Part shown: positions 14,755 through 19,811 of the stretch, piece by piece
Layout of the letters: every line of letters begins with the position of its first letter
Position numbering within the stretch: position 1 is the stretch's first letter
NCBI GenBank assembly: GCA_964439085.1
Contig: CAYTNB010000030.1
Span: 1 to 19,811 of the forward strand
Direction of reading: 5' to 3'
Length of the DNA stretch: 19,811 bases
Source of the DNA: JAADIV01 sp964439085
GTDB lineage: Bacteria > Desulfobacterota > Desulfobulbia > Desulfobulbales > VMSU01
Position numbers and translations under genes: made by a program
The notes under the pieces: model-generated
Database searches by the model: none
Seen by the model: the letters and a program-made list of their open reading frames with translations, nothing else
What the model was told of the DNA's origin: nothing

Positions 14755-16218
14755 ATGAAACTGGCACAAAGAATATATCTCTATTTAGGATGCATATTCA
14801 TCGTGGCTATGACCATTTTTGGAGTAATCTCCTATCAGCGTGAGGTTAGAGAACTGGAGGTGGGTACTATTCATGATGTGGTTGTGCTGGGGCGGGGTTT
14901 TGCAGCGGCGGTTGGTACCGTTTGGCAGAGAGAAGGTGAGGCTCGGGCCTTAAAAATAATTCGGGAGGCCAATAATGACAGGACTCGTATTCGGGTGCGT
15001 TGGGTGTGGCTGGATAACAACTCCATTCCGCGTTATTGCCCCACGATTTCCACCCGCCGTCTCCAGGAGTTACGAAAGAGGCCATTTTTGATTAGTCGCG
15101 GTTGTCGGGTGGACGGAGAGGATGCCCTCTTTGCGTATTTTCCGGTTTTGACCAGCTCCTCTAGACTTGGGGCCCTGGAGCTATCGGAATCACTGGTTTA
15201 TTTGCATCGTCAGAGCAGAGTTAATGCCTGGCGGTTGTCATTGGCTGCCCTGCTCATTTTGATGGTTGTGGGTGTACTCATGCGCTATGTGGGGCGGCGA
15301 ATGGTTGGCCAGCGAATGCAGAGCCTGGTAAGTTTTGCCCGGCAGATTGGCCGGGGTGATCTGCATAAAAGGCTGCGCATAGGAGGCAACGACGAGATCA
15401 CAGAATTGTCCGTTGAGATGAATCAAATGGCGGCGCAATTGCAGGAGGCGGAGCAGAAGGCTGTGGCCGAAAATGAGGCCAGTATTGCCGCCCTTGAACA
15501 ATTGCGGCATACCGACAGGCTGGCAACTCTCGGTAAACTTTCCTCTGGAATGGCTCATGAAATAGGCACTCCGCTGAATGTGGTGTCTGGGCGGGCCAGG
15601 CTTATTGAGAATGAGGATCTTGAACGTTCTGAGATTATTGAGAACGCTGCTATTATTCGTCAACAGACGGAAAGAATAACTGAAATTATGCGGCAGATGC
15701 TTGATTATGCCCACCGCACAACGCCGCATAGAACCAAAGTGAATGTGCGGCAATTGCTTGATCAGGCAGCTGTTATGCTGCAATATTTGGCGGCTAAACA
15801 GGGTGTTGAAATTGAGATTGTCGGTCTAGCGAAAATACCGGAAATTTCCATTGATTGCGGTCAGATACAGCAGGTGCTGATGAATTTGATGATGAACGGG
15901 CTCCAGGCTATGCCGCAGGGGGGGATCTTGACTATTTCCCTGTCTGTGGGGGTGTATAGTTCTCCTGAATTACCAGATTACCGCCCCGCAGCCTATCTGA
16001 AAGTGGCCATAATTGACAACGGCCTAGGCATTGTCGATGATTTACTGCCGCAGATTTTCGAGCCATTTTTTACCACCAAGGGTGTGGGTAAAGGGACGGG
16101 GCTTGGACTTTCCATTGCCCGGGGGATTGTCCAGGAACATCGTGGTTGGCTTGAGGCTGGCAATGCTGAGAAGCAGGGGGCTTGCTTTACAATATACCTA
16201 CCCGTGGAGGATGATTGA
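14755..16218 (+). CDS. Membrane HAMP sensor histidine kinase
   Basis: 487 residues. Membrane helices at about 8-28 and 160-180 enclose a periplasmic sensor region of about 130 residues with no domain that I can name. HAMP follows (about 180-233), then a HisKA domain with phospho-acceptor His268 in GMAHEIGTPLNVVSG, and an HATPase_c domain with NLMMNGLQAMP (N box), IDNGLGI (G1 box), FEPFFTTK and GTGLGLSIA. The TPLN (not PLTS) wording of the H box and the neighbour make it an NtrB-like kinase. No clear ribosome site precedes the ATG, but the N-terminal helix starts naturally there. Its stop overlaps the regulator start, so the two form a pair. The signal is unknown. Confidence 0.93.
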   Translation: MKLAQRIYLYLGCIFIVAMTIFGVISYQREVRELEVGTIHDVVVLGRGFAAAVGTVWQREGEARALKIIREANNDRTRIRVRWVWLDNNSIPRYCPTISTRRLQELRKRPFLISRGCRVDGEDALFAYFPVLTSSSRLGALELSESLVYLHRQSRVNAWRLSLAALLILMVVGVLMRYVGRRMVGQRMQSLVSFARQIGRGDLHKRLRIGGNDEITELSVEMNQMAAQLQEAEQKAVAENEASIAALEQLRHTDRLATLGKLSSGMAHEIGTPLNVVSGRARLIENEDLERSEIIENAAIIRQQTERITEIMRQMLDYAHRTTPHRTKVNVRQLLDQAAVMLQYLAAKQGVEIEIVGLAKIPEISIDCGQIQQVLMNLMMNGLQAMPQGGILTISLSVGVYSSPELPDYRPAAYLKVAIIDNGLGIVDDLLPQIFEPFFTTKGVGKGTGLGLSIARGIVQEHRGWLEAGNAEKQGACFTIYLPVEDD

Positions 16219-17615
16219 TGGCTAGCTCTATTCTGATAGTTGATGATGACCAGGCTATGTGCGAGATGCTTGAGGCTGCTTTGGTTCGCAAGAACTTCGT
16301 TTGCCGCTGGTTTTTGAGGGCCGATGAGGCCCTGGCCTGTCTAAGAGAGGATGATTTTGATACGGCTCTGGTTGATATAAATATGCCGGGCATGAGCGGG
16401 ATAGAATTTTGTGAAAGGACGGCTGCCAATCGGCCTGATGTGCCGGTTATAATCATGACAGCCTTCGGTAGTCTGGAAACTGCGATTGCCGCAATGCGGG
16501 CTGGAGCCTACGATTTTGTGACGAAACCGGTGGAATTGGAACTTTTGGAAATTGCCCTGCAACGGGCGGTTGCTCATAGGAACTTACAGCAGCAGGTCAA
16601 AATATTGTCGCAGAGCGGTGATGAGCACGGGTTTGCCGGACTCATTGGTGAAAGCCAGATAATGCGACGTTTTTTTGAACAACTGCGCAGGATTGCGAAT
16701 ACCGATACCTCGGTTTTGATCCTGGGTGAGTCGGGAGTGGGTAAGGAATTGGCGGCTAGGGCTCTGCATGAGGAGGGGCGGCGCAAAGGCAAACCTTTTC
16801 TACCTGTTAATTGTTCAGCTTTGCCTGAAAATTTACTTGAAAGCGAATTGTTTGGACATAAACAGGGGGCGTTTACTGATGCCAAAAATGATCGGCGGGG
16901 CTTGTTTATGGAGGCCAACGGCGGCACTCTGTTTTTGGATGAAATCGGTGAGATTCCGCTGCCGTTGCAACCTAAATTATTGCGGGCCCTGGAAGAGCGG
17001 CGGGTACGCCCTGTTGGCGGCAGCAGGGAAACGGATTTTGATGTACGGATTGTGGCGGCTACTAACTGTGACCTTGAAACCGATGTCGAGGAGGGACGTT
17101 TTCGGGAAGATCTCTATTATCGTCTTAACGTTATTCAACTGGAAATCCCGCCTTTACGGGCCCGGGGGGCTGATATCCTGCTACTTGCCCATCATTTTAT
17201 GAAAATATTTGCGGCCAATACCGACAGGGGAGATCTAACTCTTGCCGAACCGGCAGCCCGTAAACTCTTGGCCTATTCCTGGCCGGGCAATGTGCGTGAA
17301 CTTCGCAATGCCGTGGAGAGGGCTGTGGCCTTAGGGCGTTATGAGAAGCTAATTGTCGAAGACTTTCCGGAGAAAATCTGGAATTATCAGAGTGAACATA
17401 TCCTGGTAGGCACTGAAGACCCCACCGAGTTAATTCCTCTGGCTGAAGTGGAACAACGCTATATCCTCCACGTTTTAAAAGCCGTAGGTGGAAATCGTAC
17501 TCTGGCGTCCCGTACTCTTAAACTGGATCGTAAAACCTTGTATCGCAAGTTGCAAAGTTATGATAGTGCTATCGCAGCAAAAGAAGATCCACACCAAGGA
17601 CAATTGAGAACTTGA
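16218..17615 (+). CDS. Sigma54-dependent response regulator, NtrC family
   Basis: 465 residues. Receiver 1-125 with Asp9/Asp10/Asp11, acceptor Asp53 (LVDINMPG), Thr81 and Lys103. AAA+ domain at about 140-375: Walker A GESGVGKE from 170, the sigma54-contact loop GAFTDA at 217-222 (a variant of GAFTGA), Walker B GGTLFLDEIGE, and FREDLYYRLNV. A Fis-type helix-turn-helix is at about 425-450 (NRTLASRTLKLDRKTLYRKL). It activates sigma54 promoters when phosphorylated, presumably by the preceding kinase. ATG 16218 shares TGATG with the kinase stop and has GGAGG 7 nt upstream; a TTG at 16215 is less likely. The target genes are not recognisable here; I saw no sigma54 promoter nearby. Confidence 0.95.
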   Translation: MASSILIVDDDQAMCEMLEAALVRKNFVCRWFLRADEALACLREDDFDTALVDINMPGMSGIEFCERTAANRPDVPVIIMTAFGSLETAIAAMRAGAYDFVTKPVELELLEIALQRAVAHRNLQQQVKILSQSGDEHGFAGLIGESQIMRRFFEQLRRIANTDTSVLILGESGVGKELAARALHEEGRRKGKPFLPVNCSALPENLLESELFGHKQGAFTDAKNDRRGLFMEANGGTLFLDEIGEIPLPLQPKLLRALEERRVRPVGGSRETDFDVRIVAATNCDLETDVEEGRFREDLYYRLNVIQLEIPPLRARGADILLLAHHFMKIFAANTDRGDLTLAEPAARKLLAYSWPGNVRELRNAVERAVALGRYEKLIVEDFPEKIWNYQSEHILVGTEDPTELIPLAEVEQRYILHVLKAVGGNRTLASRTLKLDRKTLYRKLQSYDSAIAAKEDPHQGQLRT

Positions 17616-17714
17616 AGTATGGGGTACCCACAAAAACAGTTATGCTAAGGGTGGTATTGCCCCGGTGGTTAAATGTCTAAAAAATACAGCCTGCATGGCA
17701 GCAAAAAAACAGCC

Positions 17715-17798
17715 TTCCAGGATCCCCTGTAAAAACATTCGGGGATGACGGTTGTCAATGATATCGCCATTCCTGCGTGTTGTTAGCCGGAATCCAGT
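17715..17798. repeat. Pair of REP-like palindromes, head to head
   Basis: The first unit pairs ATCCCC (17722-17727) with GGGGAT (17741-17746) and reads CCAGGATCCCC, then GGGGATGACGG. The second pairs ATTCC (17769-17773) with GGAAT (17789-17793) and ends GGAATCCAG. They are roughly inverted versions of one another, like the CGTCATTCC...GGAATCCAG repeats scattered in many proteobacterial genomes. Confidence 0.6.
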
Positions 17799-17897
17799 GT
17801 TGCTTCTTTAATGATATGAAATAACGGTATTTTAAATTAACTATTTAAACACCGAAGCAATAGTAATCTTATAGCCCTACCTGAACAGCAGCAACCT

Positions 17898-17951
17898 GGT
17901 CACAGAATCACACAGAAACCCCTGGACTTTTTTCTGTGTGATTCTATGACC
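17898..17951. repeat. 21-bp near-perfect inverted repeat
   Basis: Arms 17898-17918 and 17931-17951 are reverse complements except for one base, with a 12-nt loop. The central shared word is AGAATCACACAGAAA. There is no T-run on either side, so it is a repeat or a bidirectional stop between convergent genes and not a textbook terminator. Confidence 0.65.
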
Positions 17952-18084
17952 CCCTCTGTGGGTATTGACCTGAATGTTTCTTTAGCTAAAAATGTTGTTA
18001 TTTTTCTGTACGTTCAGCACCACCTCTACGGGGGGGGGGCAGTTGATGTTAAGTCTTCTATTTTATTTTTTTCTTCCCGTAGTT

Positions 18085-18115
18085 CTCGCCTACCGGCGTT
18101 TTGTGATACAAAACG
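18085..18115. terminator. Tandem hairpins just downstream of rpoH
   Basis: On the minus strand, CGTTTTG-TATCA-CAAAACG (18115-18097) is followed directly by CGCC-GGTA-GGCG. They begin about 13 nt after the rpoH stop. No U-run follows, so a rho-independent terminator is only one possibility. Confidence 0.35.
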
Positions 18116-18127
18116 AGTACTAGGTAA

Positions 18128-19042
18128 TTAAAACGCTCCTGCCAAATCAGGCATTTTTCTTTTAAAGGCCAACCGTAATTTATTGAGTAATTGGGTTTCC
18201 AATTGCCTGATTCTTTCTCGGGAGACCTTGAAATTTTCTGCAATTGTTTGAAGGGTAAGCGGACTGTCGGTTAATAGCCGCTTACGTAGAATGAATCGTT
18301 CTCGTTCACTGAGATTGTTTCTTTCCTCAGCCAATACCTTTTGTACCTTGTTTTTTATCTCCCGTTGGGCAACAATTTCCTCTGTTTCCTGACTGTCATC
18401 CGGGGTAATATTCTGTAAATTCTGGTTGTTATCTGATCTCAGAGGGGCATCAAAGGACAAGTCTTTAAAGTTTATTCTATTTCCGGCATCGGCGACCTGC
18501 TTTCGGCTGACGTGCAGACGCTTGGCCAATAACTCATCATCAGGAACAATACCTTGTAATTCCAAAGCCTTTCTTTCTTTGTTCAGGTTAAAGAATAATT
18601 TGCGCATGGCCTGGGTGGTGCAAATTTTAACTACCCGCCAGTTGTCGACAATGAACTTTAAAATGTGGGCTCTGATCCAGTAGGCCGCATAATAGGAAAA
18701 CTTAATGCCCCTATATGGATCAAATTTTTTAACAGCCCGCAGCAAACCAATATTTCCTTCCTGAACAAGATCAAGGAAATTATGTGACCAGTATTTTTTG
18801 TAGGTCAGGGCAATTTTGACTACCAGCCGCAGATTGCTTAGAACCAGGAGACGGCCCGCTTCATGCTCGTCATCATTCTGGAAGCGGATGGCCAGTTGGT
18901 CGGCTTCTTCTCTGCTCAGAATTCGGTGCTGCCGGATTTCGTGCAGGTATTGGTAGATATCTGGACTATATGCTGACGGCATTGTAGCTGCATTCATGGA
19001 TGTTAATGGGTATGTACCTATTTGTCTGGTAGCAGATAACAT
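18128..19042 (-). CDS. rpoH: RNA polymerase sigma-32 type factor
   Basis: 304 residues from ATG 19042. It directs RNA polymerase to heat-shock promoters. Region 2 spans about 65-135 (NLRLVVKIA, FLDLVQEGNIGLLRAVKKFDP, KFSYYAAYWIRAHI). The RpoH box is at about 146-154 (MRKLFFNLN), which separates RpoH from other group-2/3 sigma factors. Region 4 is at about 235-295 (LSERERFILRKRL, LQTIAENFKVSRERIRQLE). ATG 19042 has GGAG 6 nt upstream; the in-frame ATG at 19054 has no such site. A hairpin lies 25 nt upstream. It is divergent from an htrA-like protease gene. As in other bacteria it could control folding and proteolysis genes. Confidence 0.93.
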   Translation of the reverse strand: MLSATRQIGTYPLTSMNAATMPSAYSPDIYQYLHEIRQHRILSREEADQLAIRFQNDDEHEAGRLLVLSNLRLVVKIALTYKKYWSHNFLDLVQEGNIGLLRAVKKFDPYRGIKFSYYAAYWIRAHILKFIVDNWRVVKICTTQAMRKLFFNLNKERKALELQGIVPDDELLAKRLHVSRKQVADAGNRINFKDLSFDAPLRSDNNQNLQNITPDDSQETEEIVAQREIKNKVQKVLAEERNNLSERERFILRKRLLTDSPLTLQTIAENFKVSRERIRQLETQLLNKLRLAFKRKMPDLAGAF

Positions 19043-19054
19043 AATTTTCTCCAT

Positions 19055-19438
19055 TTTTGAATTTTATGCCCTAGGGGGCAGTGAAAAACTTTTTGGGTAT
19101 TTAGCCAATTCTCCTGATGTCGGATTATGCTGAGAATCGGAGCGAATCTTCTCAAATTAAAGGATTTGTTCGCCTATGGCTGTTATACAAAGCAAGCGGC
19201 GTGCCATCAGGCTAAATTAAAAATTTTATTATATAACATGTTGAAATAACAGCGAATAGCTGTGGAGGGCTTTTGCCTGAAAGGCTGGAAAAACGGGGCA
19301 ATTTGCCTCGTCGTGGCATTGTGCCCGATGGCAAGGGATGAAAAGCAGGGACATTTTTATTATCTTGACAAACAAGTTTTCAGTGAACAACTATAAGGGG
19401 AGCATGATTCGTAACTATTTTAAACTGGAGAACATATT
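19055..19438. promoter_or_regulatory. Divergent region between rpoH and the htrA-like gene
   Basis: About 384 nt with no gene. For the protease gene, TTGACA (19365-19370) is followed after 18 nt by AACTAT (19389-19394) or after 21 nt by TATAAG (19392-19397), neither ideal. An AT-rich stretch lies at 19213-19240. No clear sigma32 promoter was found by eye. GGAG at 19427-19430 is the ribosome site for the protease. Confidence 0.4.
19067..19080 (-). other. Small hairpin upstream of rpoH
   Basis: TGCCC (19067-19071) and GGGCA (19076-19080) form a 5-bp GC-rich stem with a 4-nt loop, 25 nt before the chosen ATG. It may be in the rpoH leader; a regulatory role is unproven. Confidence 0.35.
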
Positions 19439-19789
19439 ATGAAGAAATGTAGCTTTTGTGTTTTTGGGGCCGTGGTGGCTGTATTTATTTGCACTGGTAT
19501 GCTTTTAACGGCCAATTTCGCTGTGGCACAAGACAATGGTATTGAGAACCTTCGTAATACCGGTAAAGCCTTTGCGGCGGTCGCCAAAATGGTTACTCCG
19601 GCAGTGGTCTTTGTACAGGTCGAAAAGAAAGTTGCGGAGGAGAATGCCCGCTCTATGCCCTTTGATGATGACCTCTTTCGGCGCTTCTTCGGCAACCCCT
19701 TTCCCTACCAAAGGCGTCATCCCCCCCCCCCCCCCCCCCCCCACCCAAAAAAAAAGGGGGGCAGGGGGGGGTTTTTTTTTTTTTTATAA
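19439..19789 (+). CDS. HtrA/DegP-type periplasmic serine protease, N-terminal part only
   Basis: The frame begins with a signal peptide (MKKCSFCVFGAVVAVFICTG, continuing to a cleavage after AVA near residue 30). It then has FAAVAKMVTPAVVFVQVEKK and FDDDLFRRFFGNPFPYQRR, the characteristic start of HtrA/DegP/DegQ proteases, which degrade or refold damaged periplasmic proteins. GGAG lies 8 nt before ATG 19439. Reliable coding ends about 19720. After that a 22-nt C-run gives meaningless prolines and the frame stops at 19789 in homopolymer sequence. The catalytic triad and PDZ domains, normally some 300-400 residues more, are missing because the sequence fails and not because of a real truncation. 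Confidence 0.82.
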   Translation: MKKCSFCVFGAVVAVFICTGMLLTANFAVAQDNGIENLRNTGKAFAAVAKMVTPAVVFVQVEKKVAEENARSMPFDDDLFRRFFGNPFPYQRRHPPPPPPPHPKKKGGRGGFFFFL

Positions 19790-19811
19790 AAGAATGTTTT
19801 TTATTCAAAAA
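19721..19811. other. Homopolymer tract at contig end, probable artefact
   Basis: A run of 22 C is followed by runs of A, G and T and an AT-rich tail, in the middle of a protease coding region. No biological gene has this form. It resembles low-quality read ends or a poorly assembled contig end. Confidence 0.75.

Larger units (their letters stand above)
17616..18127. other. 512-nt gap between convergent genes, repeat-rich
   Basis: No gene is supported. It contains two REP-like hairpins (17715-17798), the long 21-bp inverted repeat (17898-17951), a run of ten G (18030-18039), and small hairpins near the end of rpoH. A 61-codon frame at 17946-18131 crosses the G-run and has no ribosome site. 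Confidence 0.65.

Noticed and set aside
15238..15783. 181-codon minus-strand frame over the histidine kinase
   Set aside because: Antisense shadow; the kinase frame carries every expected motif.
16863..16884. GAFTDA as a sign that the regulator cannot contact sigma54
   Set aside because: GAFTDA is, as I recall, a common variant of GAFTGA, so it is not evidence of lost function.
17946..18131. 61-codon frame through the G-run
   Set aside because: It has no ribosome site, crosses a homopolymer and overlaps the rpoH 3' end.

Overview
The window looks like chromosomal DNA from an anaerobic or microaerophilic Desulfobacterota (delta-proteobacterial) bacterium, probably near the Desulfobulbales. 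This is inferred from family types I recognise and not from a marker gene: a DUF4492-linked quinol-loop bd oxidase, a membrane PAS kinase with its small membrane partner, a TPR response regulator, an M1-ChaN-PDZ fusion, a type 4 uracil-DNA glycosylase, an RpoH sigma factor, and short repeats that resemble those dispersed in such genomes. No phage, integrase, transposase, tRNA, rRNA or CRISPR array is visible. Most genes are housekeeping, respiration or regulation. Codon and base use look even throughout.

Layout. (1) 1-4617, minus strand: a bd-oxidase locus. DUF4492 protein, CydA and CydB are tightly packed (ATGA overlap, then a 1-nt gap). A 30-residue single-helix membrane protein that is easy to overlook follows at 1467-1559. 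A second unit with its own promoter encodes a small His-rich membrane protein and the N-terminal part of a membrane PAS sensor kinase that runs off the left edge. (2) 4618-4950: the cyd control region. It has a good sigma70-type promoter covered by a perfect 15-bp inverted repeat and a second, interleaved 10-bp inverted repeat. (3) 4951-6720, minus: oligoendopeptidase F. (4) 6928-8172, plus: CheY-like receiver fused to TPR repeats. (5) 8458-14383, plus: adk, trmFO, a large secreted M1 metallopeptidase-like/ChaN/PDZ protein and a type 4 uracil-DNA glycosylase, closely spaced and probably one operon from a TTGACA promoter. (6) 14755-17615, plus: a two-component pair, membrane HAMP histidine kinase and sigma54 activator, with overlapping ends. 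(7) 17616-18127: a repeat-rich gap between convergent genes, with REP-like hairpins and a 21-bp inverted repeat. (8) 18128-19042, minus: RpoH. (9) 19439 to the end, plus: the start of an HtrA/DegP-type protease, whose sequence collapses at 19721 into homopolymer runs that look like an assembly or sequencing artefact at a contig end.

How it fits together. The cyd locus suggests oxygen defence or low-oxygen respiration, with the neighbouring membrane kinase as a possible redox or oxygen sensor. RpoH and HtrA share one divergent intergenic region, a protein-quality-control pairing. The kinase/sigma54 activator pair has no adjacent target that I can identify. I do not see a clearly new multi-gene system. 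The best leads are the small protein and operator architecture of the cyd locus, the His-rich protein/kinase pair, and the dispersed hairpin repeats.
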